DNA of 41,038 nucleotides from an uncultured Fibrobacter sp. (GTDB taxonomy: Bacteria > Fibrobacterota > Fibrobacteria > Fibrobacterales > Fibrobacteraceae). The stretch lies in assembly GCA_934691725.1 (NCBI GenBank), contig CAKUTF010000025.1:1-41038 (forward strand), in the 5' to 3' direction. Below are positions 30,509 to 38,830 of this stretch, one piece after another. Both the position numbers and the translations under genes were made by a program. The stretch's first letter is position 1. Each line of letters opens with the position of its first letter. The notes beneath the pieces were generated by a model. That model did no database searches and was not told where the DNA came from. It was given only the letters and a program-made list of their open reading frames with translations.

Positions 30509-31240
30509 ATGCTCGACGTCCATTGCATCGTTCCCGCACGGTTTACCTCTTCCCGGTTTCCGGGAAAGCCCCTTGTCCCCATCTGCGGGCGTCCGATGAT
30601 TCTCCGGACTTTGGAAAGGGCTACTGCCGCCGGGTGTTTTAAAAGTGTCGTCTGTGCAACGGACGACTTTCGTATTTTAAAGGCCGTGGAGAGCGCCGGT
30701 TTTCGGGGCGTCCTTACGGGAGAGGCGGTGACCGGATCCGACCGTGTAAGCGAAGCCGCAAAGATGCTCGGGCTCGATCTTGTCGTGAATCTCCAGGGCG
30801 ATGAGCCCTTGGCGGATTTGCAGATGCTTCGGGACGTGGCGAAAGCGCTTTCCGACGAGCCTGCTTCATGGATAACGGTGGCGGCACCGCTTGCCGAATC
30901 GGACAGGAATGCCCTTTCCGTGGTGAAGGTCGCCGTGAATGCTTCGGGATATGCGACCGAATTTACCCGCAAGCTCCCGGACGATTCTTTAAAGTGGTTC
31001 CGCCATGTCGGGGTCTATGCGTATTCGGCAGAAGCTCGGGAGGAATTTTCGAACCTTCCGCAGGCGAAACTGGAAAGGGAACGATCCCTAGAGCAGCTTC
31101 GTATTTTGGGAAAGCGTCCCATCCGCGTTGTCTTTTGTACATCCCTTTCGGCGTCGGTCGACTTACCGTCCGACGTGCAAAAGGTCGAATCCCTCTTGAA
31201 AAAAATGGATACCCATGAACCAAACGGAAAATACCTATAA
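30509..31240 (+). CDS. kdsB: 3-deoxy-manno-octulosonate cytidylyltransferase
   Basis: KdsB (243 aa) activates Kdo with CTP for lipid A-core synthesis, so the cell has LPS. Motifs: IVPARFTSSRFPGKPL (nucleotide-binding loop), VCATDDFRI, TGSDRVSEAA, NLQGDEPL and KWFRHVGVYAYS, with LEQLRIL near the end. It starts 6 bp after gatC and overlaps pyrG by 26 nt in another frame. The pairing with pyrG makes sense because CTP synthase supplies its substrate. Confidence 0.92.
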   Translation: MLDVHCIVPARFTSSRFPGKPLVPICGRPMILRTLERATAAGCFKSVVCATDDFRILKAVESAGFRGVLTGEAVTGSDRVSEAAKMLGLDLVVNLQGDEPLADLQMLRDVAKALSDEPASWITVAAPLAESDRNALSVVKVAVNASGYATEFTRKLPDDSLKWFRHVGVYAYSAEAREEFSNLPQAKLERERSLEQLRILGKRPIRVVFCTSLSASVDLPSDVQKVESLLKKMDTHEPNGKYL

Positions 31241-32864
31241 CGGAAAAACGAAATTCATCATCGTCACGGGCGGCGTGATTTCCGGCCTCGGCAAGGGCGT
31301 TGCCGCGGCGAGCATCGGAGCGCTTCTTTCCGGGCGGATGAAAGTCGTCCCCGTCAAGTGCGACGGCTACCTGAATACGGATCCCGGCACGATGAACCCG
31401 ACGGAACACGGCGAGGTCTATGTTCTCGACGACGGCGGGGAAGTCGATATGGACTTCGGCCATTACGAACGTTTCCTGAACGTTGTCGCCCGCTCCGAGT
31501 GGAGCCTCACCATGGGGAAGGTCTTCAAGCTCATCCTCGAAAAGGAACGCCGCGGAGACTACCTGGGGCATACGGTCCAGTTCATCCCGCATGTGACGAA
31601 CGCCATCAAGGAACATTTTTACGAAGTGGCGAACGGCGAAAACGCGGATGTCGTCCTGATTGAAATCGGCGGAACGGTCGGCGACCTCGAAAACCAGTTT
31701 TTCATCGAAGCGGCCCGCCAGCTTTCGCACGAAGTCGGAAGCGAAAACTGCATGTTCGTGCATCTGACATACGTGCCGATTCCGTCCGGCGTCAAGGAGC
31801 AGAAATCCAAGCCGACACAGATGTCCGTCCGCGACCTGAACGAACGCGGCATCTACCCGGACATCATCATCGCGCGCTGCGAAGAATTCCTGAAACCCCA
31901 TATCAAGGAAAAAATCGGGCTTTTCTGCAACCTGCCCGCTTCCCACGTGATTTCCGGTGTCGATGTCAAGCATGTCTATGAATGCCCGCTCGTCTATGAC
32001 AAGGAAGGCGTTCCCGAAATCCTTTTAAAGAAGCTCCGCATCTATGCGCCGCCCAAGCTTGACGACTGGAGCCGGCTGGTCGATACGCTGAACCGGAACG
32101 AGGTGAAACCGCGCAAGGTCCTGACGGTCGCCATCGGCGGAAAATACACGCGGCTCGAAGATTCCTACGCGAGCATCGTCGAAGCGTTGAACCATGTTTC
32201 TGCGCACTTGGACGTTCACGTGGCTATCCGCTGGATCGATACGGAAAAGCTCGAAACGCACCCCGAAGAAGCCGAAGCCGACATGCAGGGCGTCGATGCG
32301 GTAATCGTTCCCGGAGGCTTCGGCGTACGCGGAATCGAGGGAAAAATCGTCCTCATCCGCTATGTCCGCGAACACAAGATTCCCTTCCTCGGAATCTGTT
32401 ACGGAATGCAGCTCGCCGTCGTGGAATTTGCGCGGCACGTCTGCGGCATGAAGGATGCCGGGACGATGGAAACGGAAACGCCGACACACCATGTGAAGGA
32501 ACCCGTAATCGCCTATCTGCCCGGCCAGGACAAGATCAAGGAAATGGGGGCGACGATGCGCCTCGGCGGCCATGACGTTCTCATTCGCAAGGGAACGCTT
32601 GCCGAAAAAATCTATGGAGCTTCCGAAATCCGCGAACGCTTCCGCCACCGCTACGAAGTCAATCCGAAATATGTCGAACGGCTCGAAAAGGGCGGCATCG
32701 TGTTCTCGGGAAAGGCGAAAGGCGAAGACATCATGCAGATCATGGAGCTTCCGGACCATCCGTATTTCATGGCTTGCCAGTTCCACCCGGAACTCAAAAG
32801 CTCGCTTCTCAAACCGGCTCCGCTATTCCTCGGCCTTTTGAAGGCGGCAGATGAACGGGCCTGA
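31215..32864 (+). CDS. pyrG: CTP synthase
   Basis: CTP synthase (549 aa, the family's usual length) aminates UTP with glutamine-derived ammonia. The N-terminal synthase domain begins FIIVTGGVISGLGKGVAAAS and carries DPGTMNPTEHGEVYVLDDG. The C-terminal class I glutaminase has nucleophile Cys395 in LGICYGMQLA, with the His-Glu pair in FHPELKS. It overlaps kdsB at its 5' end by 26 nt and the comEA-like gene at its 3' end by 14 nt. Confidence 0.97.
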   Translation: MNQTENTYNGKTKFIIVTGGVISGLGKGVAAASIGALLSGRMKVVPVKCDGYLNTDPGTMNPTEHGEVYVLDDGGEVDMDFGHYERFLNVVARSEWSLTMGKVFKLILEKERRGDYLGHTVQFIPHVTNAIKEHFYEVANGENADVVLIEIGGTVGDLENQFFIEAARQLSHEVGSENCMFVHLTYVPIPSGVKEQKSKPTQMSVRDLNERGIYPDIIIARCEEFLKPHIKEKIGLFCNLPASHVISGVDVKHVYECPLVYDKEGVPEILLKKLRIYAPPKLDDWSRLVDTLNRNEVKPRKVLTVAIGGKYTRLEDSYASIVEALNHVSAHLDVHVAIRWIDTEKLETHPEEAEADMQGVDAVIVPGGFGVRGIEGKIVLIRYVREHKIPFLGICYGMQLAVVEFARHVCGMKDAGTMETETPTHHVKEPVIAYLPGQDKIKEMGATMRLGGHDVLIRKGTLAEKIYGASEIRERFRHRYEVNPKYVERLEKGGIVFSGKAKGEDIMQIMELPDHPYFMACQFHPELKSSLLKPAPLFLGLLKAADERA

Positions 32865-33279
32865 GAAGAAGGTATTTATATTAGCGCTCTGTCTTTTCGC
32901 CCTCGGGCTTGTGGTCCGGTTCTCGCCATGGGATCCGGTTCCGCAAATCGAGGAATTTTCCTATGGGGAAGAATCCCGCGAAGCGACCATCGACCGCCTA
33001 CCGGAAAAACCGGCGTTTCAGAAAACGGAACAGGCGAGGACACCGAAAAGGGAACGTTCCCAAAAGGCGAAGCCCGCGGTCCGCTTCCCGATAGCCATTA
33101 ACCGGGCGACTGTGGGGGAACTTTGCGCGATTAACGGCGTGGGTCCGAAGCTTGCCGAAAAAATCGTCGCTTATCGTTCGCTCCATGGACGTTTTGCGGG
33201 TCCCGGGGATTTGAAAAAAGTCTCGGGAATCGGCAAAAAAAAGGCGGAAAAGATTCTCACCTTTATCGTTTTTGACTAG
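32851..33279 (+). CDS. ComEA-like helix-hairpin-helix protein
   Basis: This 142-aa protein has an N-terminal membrane anchor (KVFILALCLFALGLVVRF), a charged periplasmic linker and a C-terminal double HhH domain (INRATVGELCAINGVGPKLAEKIVAYR ... KKVSGIGKKKAEKIL, written here in parts). This is the layout of the DNA receptor ComEA used in natural transformation. Proximity to pilM and pilN/O fits DNA uptake, but HhH proteins of this size also have other uses. It overlaps pyrG by 14 nt and has an AAGGCGG-like site before its ATG. Confidence 0.75.
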   Translation: MNGPEKKVFILALCLFALGLVVRFSPWDPVPQIEEFSYGEESREATIDRLPEKPAFQKTEQARTPKRERSQKAKPAVRFPIAINRATVGELCAINGVGPKLAEKIVAYRSLHGRFAGPGDLKKVSGIGKKKAEKILTFIVFD

Positions 33280-33305
33280 TTTTAAAAGAAAACAGAACGA
33301 TTACT

Positions 33306-34211
33306 ATGGCCGATACCAAATTGCACCTAGGCATTGAAGCGGGCGAAGTCCTGCTCAAGGTCGCCCTTTACGACCCTCAGGAAAAGAAGGTCGTGAAGAC
33401 GGCGATACTCGATACGGAAACGAACCCGCTAGACGACGTCTCCTCCTTTGAGGCGGCGCTCCAGGCTTGGTTCTCAGCAAACAAATATATCCAGGTCGGC
33501 TCTGTCGGCCTTACCGTGTCGTCGTTCCGAGCCGTAGTCCGCGAACTGTTCGTGCCGCCCGAAGCGAAAAATGTCCGGGAATATGTGGAATGGTATCTAG
33601 GAACGCTCGTCAATACGAACGTGAATGAATATGTCCTGGATTTCGTGGAACTCGGCGGCTCGGCGGATACCGGACGGACCGTTCTCATGATTGCTCTCCG
33701 CAAGACGTGGGTGAATTCCATCCGCAAGGGTTTCCGCAACCAGCAAATAGCTCCGAAGATTCTCGAAGTGGATGCGCTTTCCGTTATGAACCTTCTCGAA
33801 GCGGGCTCCGGGCTCGATTCCCAGCCAAAGTGCGTTATCAAGGCGGACGTTACCGGAGTGATGCTTCTGTGGGCATCGAAGGACAATCTGCGTGCGCTCC
33901 GCTGCGTCTCGACGTTTGATCTCGCGGGAAAGGCGCGGGAAGAGGCTTATGCGGAACTCGCCGAAAATATCCAGAAACAGGTCCAGAGCGTGGCGGATTT
34001 GAACGGTGTTTCGGCTCCGCAGTACCTGCTCTGCGGGGAACTGGCGACCGACATTCTTTTCGTCGAACACTTGAAAAAAGTTCTCGGCGCTTCTCCCGTC
34101 CTTCCGATGGATTCCTTTGCGAACATCCGCCTTCCGATAGAGGAAGAAAGCGCTAGACATGTACTTTCCTGTGCCGGAGCTATCGGAGTAGCCTTGAGGA
34201 GTGCAAACTGA
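33306..34211 (+). CDS. PilM-like actin-fold type IV pilus assembly protein
   Basis: This 301-aa protein has an actin/FtsA-like layout: LHLGIEAGEVLLKVALYD at the start, VGLTVSSFRAVVRELFVP, PKILEVDALSVMNLLEAG, CVIKADVTGVMLLWAS and a final LSCAGAIGVALRS. PilM sits on the cytoplasmic side and binds the N-terminal tail of PilN. The next gene begins MIELNLIEA, a PilN-type tail, and overlaps by one base, supporting the assignment. Sequence similarity to canonical PilM is visible only in pattern. Confidence 0.7.
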   Translation: MADTKLHLGIEAGEVLLKVALYDPQEKKVVKTAILDTETNPLDDVSSFEAALQAWFSANKYIQVGSVGLTVSSFRAVVRELFVPPEAKNVREYVEWYLGTLVNTNVNEYVLDFVELGGSADTGRTVLMIALRKTWVNSIRKGFRNQQIAPKILEVDALSVMNLLEAGSGLDSQPKCVIKADVTGVMLLWASKDNLRALRCVSTFDLAGKAREEAYAELAENIQKQVQSVADLNGVSAPQYLLCGELATDILFVEHLKKVLGASPVLPMDSFANIRLPIEEESARHVLSCAGAIGVALRSAN

Positions 34212-35245
34212 TGATCGAGCTGAATCTAATCGAAGCGGCTTCCCGTCCGGCTTCCGTTCCGGCATCTCCTGTTGTCGTCGCCTCGCCGGAAGCGCAAAAA
34301 TCCGGATCAAGGAAGTTTATCCTTGCCGTTCTTTCGCTTGTCGCCTTGCTTGTCTGTGGGGCTCTCTTTTTGAAATTGGCGGGGCTTCCGCATGCGCTCG
34401 AAGGGGTTTTCCCGACACCGATTCTCGATGCACTTGGAATTGACGATCCGAGCCGTGTGGGACCGGAACTGAATTCCAGACAGTCCGGGCAGATGACCAC
34501 TGCCGGAGGCTCCATCGAAAGTCGCCGTGCCGCAGCCGAGGAAGCCGCCTTGCGCGAAGCCTTGGCGAGTTCTGCGGAACGCGTAGTAAAGGATGTGCAG
34601 CCTTCGATGTTCGGAAGGGAAAAACGCTCGGACTTCGCTTCCTTCCTTCCGATGGAAAAGGTCGTTTACGAAAAGTCGATGGCTGCTCAGATTTTCGCCT
34701 TTATCAATGCGGTGACGCCGGATGGCGTGAGCTTTGCCGAATTGACATACGCCGCGCCGAACTTCTACTACATCCGTGGCGTTGCGGAATCTCCGACTGT
34801 CCAGCGGAATTATCTAGAACGCCTCAAGATGGGAAGCGCCGAGTTCAAGACTCCGGAACTTCCCGAGAACGCTCCGGCGACATCCCTTACCGCTTACGGT
34901 GTCATCTCGGCGAAAGTCGAAGCGCCGGGAACCACGAAGCCCGGTCCGGTTCCCTTCGTCAAGGAAAGCGAAATCGCCGGGGAACTCGATGCGCTCCGCG
35001 GTCTCGACGCCAACGGAAAGATGCGTTTTTCGGGCCTCAAGAATCCGAAGGTCGATGACTTTGGCGTTTACAAGTCGTTTACGTACAAAGTAACGTCCAC
35101 GGCGGATTTCCAGACGGTTCTGCGCTTTATCGAGGCTCTTTCGAAAAGTCCGGTACGCATGGGAGTGGAACGCGTAAAGATGACCGCTTCCGGCAAGAAT
35201 GGAATCTTGACCGCGATGACGCTCGTCATCTACGCGTCGAACTGA
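34211..35245 (+). CDS. PilN/PilO-like type IV pilus inner-membrane protein
   Basis: This 344-aa bitopic protein begins with the PilN-like cytoplasmic tail MIELNLIEA, has one membrane helix (KFILAVLSLVALLVCGALFL, about 36-56) and a long periplasmic part. An Ala/Glu-rich coiled coil lies at about 100-125. Two alpha/beta modules follow, the second ending YKVTSTADFQTVLRFIEALSKS and MTLVIYASN, as in PilN/PilO ferredoxin-like domains. It may do the work of both PilN and PilO, since no separate pilO follows. It joins pilM and rsmD by TGATG overlaps. Confidence 0.65.
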   Translation: MIELNLIEAASRPASVPASPVVVASPEAQKSGSRKFILAVLSLVALLVCGALFLKLAGLPHALEGVFPTPILDALGIDDPSRVGPELNSRQSGQMTTAGGSIESRRAAAEEAALREALASSAERVVKDVQPSMFGREKRSDFASFLPMEKVVYEKSMAAQIFAFINAVTPDGVSFAELTYAAPNFYYIRGVAESPTVQRNYLERLKMGSAEFKTPELPENAPATSLTAYGVISAKVEAPGTTKPGPVPFVKESEIAGELDALRGLDANGKMRFSGLKNPKVDDFGVYKSFTYKVTSTADFQTVLRFIEALSKSPVRMGVERVKMTASGKNGILTAMTLVIYASN

Positions 35246-35778
35246 TGCCTATCCGAATTACCGGCGGAACGCTTCGCGGACGTCTCGTCGCTTCTCCGCA
35301 AACGTCCAAGACTCGTCCGACCGGGGCGAAGGCTCGGGAAGCCCTGTTCAATATCTTGCAGGACGTATCGGATTTTCGTGTACTCGACCTTTTTGCTGGT
35401 TCGGGAATCGTCGGAATTGAATTTCTCAGTCGCGGCGCAAAGTCGGTTGTCGCTGTCGAAAAGAATTTTTCCCAGGCGCGTTCCCTCGAAGCGTCATACA
35501 GGTCGCTCGGCATATCGGAATTGCTTCGCCTGTGCGTGGCCGATGCGTCGAAGTTCCTTGAAAAGGCGAAAGCCGCGAACGAACGTTTTGACTTTATCTA
35601 TGCGGACCCGCCTTTTACGGAAGCCTATCCCGACCTGCGGCCTTTTCTCGAATTGCTCCAACCATCGGGAATCGCGGTCTTTGAAGTTCCTTCCCGGAGC
35701 GTCCCGGAATGGGCGAAGCTCGGAAGAATCCGCCCTTACGGGGAAAGCTCTCTCGTCTTTTTCCATGCAACTTTGTAG
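35245..35778 (+). CDS. rsmD: 16S rRNA (guanine966-N2)-methyltransferase
   Basis: RsmD (177 aa) methylates G966 of 16S rRNA with S-adenosylmethionine. RITGGTLRGRLV at the N-terminus, RPTGAKAREALFNIL, SAM loop DLFAGSGIVGIE (48-59) and catalytic DPPF (121-124) are all present. The start overlaps the upstream stop by one base. Its own stop codon TAG (35776-35778) forms part of the coaD -10 element. The rsmD-coaD order is common in bacteria. Confidence 0.94.
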   Translation: MPIRITGGTLRGRLVASPQTSKTRPTGAKAREALFNILQDVSDFRVLDLFAGSGIVGIEFLSRGAKSVVAVEKNFSQARSLEASYRSLGISELLRLCVADASKFLEKAKAANERFDFIYADPPFTEAYPDLRPFLELLQPSGIAVFEVPSRSVPEWAKLGRIRPYGESSLVFFHATL

Positions 35779-35781
35779 ATT
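35776..35781 (+). promoter_or_regulatory. -10 element TAGATT of coaD, leaderless geometry
   Basis: TAGATT is at exactly -12 to -7 of the coaD ATG (35788), spaced by TGGAAC. The extended form TAGATTTG fits TAnnTTTG. The box overlaps the rsmD stop codon. Confidence 0.5.
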
Positions 35782-35787
35782 TGGAAC

Positions 35788-36291
35788 ATGAATCGTAAAG
35801 CCGTTTTTGCCGGTTCGTTCGACCCCTTTACATTGGCGCATCTCGACATTGTGCAGAAGGCTTCTGCGCTTTTTGATTCGGTCGTCGTGCTGGTCGGGGT
35901 AAACAGGCGAAAGCGTCCGTTTCTTTCTCTGGAAAGGCGGTTACGCCTCATCGAAAAGACGCTCGGGGCGATGCCGAATGTCTCCGTGGATTCCTTTGAT
36001 GGCTTGACAGTAGATTACCTGAAAAAAGTCGGCGGAAAATTTTTAATCCGTGGAATCCGGTCCTCTTCCGAATTCGATGCGGAGCGGAATCTCGCTTGGA
36101 ACAATCGCCTATTGAATCCTTTTTCGGAAACCGTTTTTTTCCCGGTGGCTCCGGAATACGCGGCGATTTCAAGTTCGGCGGTGCGGGAAATTCTGTCTTT
36201 TGGCGGCGATGTTTCGAAAATGCTTCCCGCTTCCATTTTTAACGATTTACGCAACGGAGATCTGCCCGATGTTCGGACTGAAACCCTTTAG
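35788..36291 (+). CDS. coaD: Phosphopantetheine adenylyltransferase
   Basis: CoaD (167 aa) makes dephospho-CoA from 4'-phosphopantetheine and ATP. The nucleotidyltransferase motif AGSFDPFTLAHLDIV is at 8-22, RGIRSSSEFDAERNLAWNNR carries the substrate-binding Arg residues, and YAAISSSAVREI matches the C-terminal ISSTLVRE signature. Position 18 is Ala where most homologues have Gly (TNGHLD becomes TLAHLD); the catalytic His is kept. Its 3' end overlaps the rhomboid gene by 23 nt. Confidence 0.95.
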   Translation: MNRKAVFAGSFDPFTLAHLDIVQKASALFDSVVVLVGVNRRKRPFLSLERRLRLIEKTLGAMPNVSVDSFDGLTVDYLKKVGGKFLIRGIRSSSEFDAERNLAWNNRLLNPFSETVFFPVAPEYAAISSSAVREILSFGGDVSKMLPASIFNDLRNGDLPDVRTETL

Positions 36292-37093
36292 AGAACTCTC
36301 GTCCCCGATCCGCATCCTGCTTTCGATCAATGCGGTTTTCTTTGCGATATGCTTTCTTTCGAACCTGCTTGGATTGAGAGATGTCGAGTCGTTTTTTCTG
36401 GGTTACGGGGCGCTGATTCCCGTAGCCTACACGGATGTCTGGCGTTTTTTGACCTACGCATTCTTGCATGTGAATATCTGGCATTTCGTCTTCAATATGC
36501 TCGCCCTCTGGATGTTCGGCGACGACGTTGCGCTGGAAATCGGATTTCGCCGTTTCTGGATTCTGTATCTTTTCTGTGCCGTGTTTGCTGGCGTCTTCAG
36601 CATCCCGTTCTACCTGTTCGGCGCGATGTCCCCGATGACATTCATCATCGGAGCGTCCGGAGCGCTGATGGGCGTCTTCGTCGCCTATGCGAAGCTTTTC
36701 CCGAACAGGATGATCCTTCTGTTCTTTGTCGTGCCGATGCGGATCAAGCATGCCATCTGGGTCTTTGTCGCACTGGACGTTCTCTTTGCTAACTCCGGCG
36801 ACACGATTGCCCATTTTACGCACTTGGGCGGTATTCTTTCCGGGTTTGTCTGCATGTACCTTTTCGAAAATCGCGTCTGGGACAGGCTCCGGGGAAACCT
36901 CTCGGACCGCCGCCGGGAAAAGCCGAAAAGCGCCGCGGAACCGCTCGAGGGGGAAGTGCGCTATCTGGATAACGAAAAGGAGCTGAACGCGATTCTTAAA
37001 AAAGTAAGCGAGAACGGAATCGCCTCTCTTACGGAATCGGAAAAGTCGTTTTTAATCAGGGAAAGCGCCCGGCGGAACGGTCGGCGTTTTTAG
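36269..37093 (+). CDS. Rhomboid-family intramembrane serine protease
   Basis: This 274-aa polytopic protein has about six membrane helices. The catalytic Ser130 is in GASGALMG and His185 in AHFTHLGG; WRFLTYAFLHVNIWHFVFNM (58-77) is the typical L1/TM2 segment. The soluble tail (about 205-274) ends in a helical motif LTESEKSFLIRES seen after some rhomboids. The ATG at 36269 has GGAG at 36256-36259. A start at 36200 would lie deep in coaD and add a non-membrane leader. The substrate is unknown. Confidence 0.92.
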   Translation: MFGLKPFRELSSPIRILLSINAVFFAICFLSNLLGLRDVESFFLGYGALIPVAYTDVWRFLTYAFLHVNIWHFVFNMLALWMFGDDVALEIGFRRFWILYLFCAVFAGVFSIPFYLFGAMSPMTFIIGASGALMGVFVAYAKLFPNRMILLFFVVPMRIKHAIWVFVALDVLFANSGDTIAHFTHLGGILSGFVCMYLFENRVWDRLRGNLSDRRREKPKSAAEPLEGEVRYLDNEKELNAILKKVSENGIASLTESEKSFLIRESARRNGRRF

Positions 37094-37104
37094 AGAGGTT
37101 CTCT

Positions 37105-38073
37105 ATGAAAAAAGTCTTGGGCTTTGGCGCTGCTTTGGTCGATCTGCTTGCTAGTGTCGATGACAAATGGATTGGCGAGGCGGATGTTTCCAAAGGCGGC
37201 ATGAACCATGTCGATGATGCTGCACTCCGAAAGCTGCTTGCCCGTGTCGAAAATCCGCAAGTCGTGCCGGGAGGTTCCGCCTGCAACACGATAGTCGGGG
37301 TGGCGAAGCTCGGCGGCAGGGCTTCCTTTGTATCGAAAGTCGGGAACGACGAATTCGGCGAGCTGTTTGCGCGGCATCTCGAAAAGTGCGGCGTGGAAAA
37401 CCGGATGACGAAATCTTCCCTGGCGACGGGAACGGTTCTTTCCGCGGTGACACCGGATGCGGAACGGACGATGTTTACGTTTCTTGGCGCATCGAACGAT
37501 TTTTACGCTCCGGAAATTTCACCGGAGCTTTTTGACGATGTCGGAATCCTCTATCTGGAAGGCTACCGGGCTTACAGCGAGGACTGCTTTGTGATGGCCG
37601 CAGAGATGGCGCATCGGTTCGGGGCGAAGGTCGCGCTCGATTTCGGTTCGTTTGGCGTGGTGAACGATTGCCGTGCTCTTTTTGAAAGGCTCTTTGCCGC
37701 GCGGAAAATCGACATTCTCATTGCGAACGAGGAAGAGGCGAAGGCCTTTACGGGCGTTTCGGAAGAGGTAGCGCTAGAAAGGCTTGCAAAAATTTGCGAA
37801 GTGGCTGTGGTGAAGCTCGGTGCGCGCGGTGCGCTTATTGCTTCGGACGGCAAGGTGTTCCGGGTGAAGCCTGGGACGGCGAAGGCTATCGACACGACGG
37901 GAGCCGGCGACTTGTGGGCGTCGGGATTCCTTTACGGGATGCAGTCGGGATATTCGATGGACCGCGCCGGGACGCTTGGAAGCCTTGTCGCAAACGAAGT
38001 CGTCCAGGTTGTCGGGGCGCAAATTCCCGAAAGCGGTTGGGAGAGGATCCGCGAGGAGATGAAGCATGTCTGA
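37105..38073 (+). CDS. PfkB-family sugar/nucleoside kinase
   Basis: This 322-aa ribokinase-like kinase has PGGSACNTIVGVAKLGG (55-71) as the substrate-side signature and DTTGAGDLWASGFLYG (263-278) with catalytic Asp269 and the anion hole. LGFGAALVDLLASVDD at the start and the bulky N-terminal region are similar to adenosine-kinase-like bacterial members, but the substrate cannot be read from sequence. A good GAGG site (37095-37098) precedes the ATG by six bases. Its 3' end overlaps the next gene by 8 nt. Confidence 0.9.
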   Translation: MKKVLGFGAALVDLLASVDDKWIGEADVSKGGMNHVDDAALRKLLARVENPQVVPGGSACNTIVGVAKLGGRASFVSKVGNDEFGELFARHLEKCGVENRMTKSSLATGTVLSAVTPDAERTMFTFLGASNDFYAPEISPELFDDVGILYLEGYRAYSEDCFVMAAEMAHRFGAKVALDFGSFGVVNDCRALFERLFAARKIDILIANEEEAKAFTGVSEEVALERLAKICEVAVVKLGARGALIASDGKVFRVKPGTAKAIDTTGAGDLWASGFLYGMQSGYSMDRAGTLGSLVANEVVQVVGAQIPESGWERIREEMKHV

Positions 38074-38830
38074 ACAGGGCGAAATGCTCGAATGGATGAC
38101 GCTCGAATCGTTCGGCTCGCTCGACGAGGCGAAGGCTCTTGCCGCTCTGCTGGAAGAAAACGCGATCGAAGCGAACCTCGTAAACGATACGAACCTGGGC
38201 GGCGATCCGCTGGGGCTTGATTTCCAGAACCGCGGTGCGGATTCGTGCATTGTGCGGGTCCATGCGAAGGATATCGACCGGGCGCGACGTATCCTCGAAG
38301 CGGGCGTTCGTGCAGGCGTTTCGAGTGCGGACGAGGCGAGCATGGAAATGCTCGGCGGTTTTTCTGACGAGGAACTTCTCGAAATTCTGCAGAAGCAGGA
38401 CGAGTGGAATCCGGAAAACGTCATTCTCGCCCAAAAGATTCTAGAGTCGCATGGCAAGGTTTATTCGGAAGAGGATTTGAAACGCTTTTTCGACGAACGG
38501 GTGGAAATTCTTCGTAAACCGTCCGCGGTCAAGGCTTCAAGCGTCCTTCTTGCCTTCTTCGGGGTTGTCCTTTCGCTTTCTCTCGATGCGGGAAATTTTC
38601 TTTTCCTCGAAAGCAAGGATTACCTTTATGCGCTTTTGGCTTCCGGCTTTTGCGCCTGCCTTTCCTTCATCGCGGGCTTGAACTGGACTTATCGCCGAAA
38701 GCGTTTGCCGAATGGCGAAAAGGTTTTTGCCTTTTCCCCGGGACTTCGAAAGGTTGCTTTCGTGGAACTTGTTTTTTCCGCGATTGCGCTAGGCCTTGTC
38801 GTCCTAGGCATTGCGATGCGGACCATCTAG
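38066..38830 (+). CDS. DUF2007-like membrane protein
   Basis: This 254-aa protein has an N-terminal alpha/beta module (about 10-75; SFGSLDEAKALAALLEENAI ... IVRVHAKDIDRARRIL) like the putative signal-transducing DUF2007 domain. A helical segment follows (about 95-150; SDEELLEILQKQDEWNPENV), and two to three membrane helices lie in the C-terminal half (VLLAFFGVVLSLSL, YALLASGFCACLSFIAGL, ELVFSAIALGLVVLGIAM). The function is unknown. Its TAG stop shares the palindrome CTAG (38827-38830) with the stop of the convergent recG. Confidence 0.7.
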   Translation: MSEQGEMLEWMTLESFGSLDEAKALAALLEENAIEANLVNDTNLGGDPLGLDFQNRGADSCIVRVHAKDIDRARRILEAGVRAGVSSADEASMEMLGGFSDEELLEILQKQDEWNPENVILAQKILESHGKVYSEEDLKRFFDERVEILRKPSAVKASSVLLAFFGVVLSLSLDAGNFLFLESKDYLYALLASGFCACLSFIAGLNWTYRRKRLPNGEKVFAFSPGLRKVAFVELVFSAIALGLVVLGIAMRTI

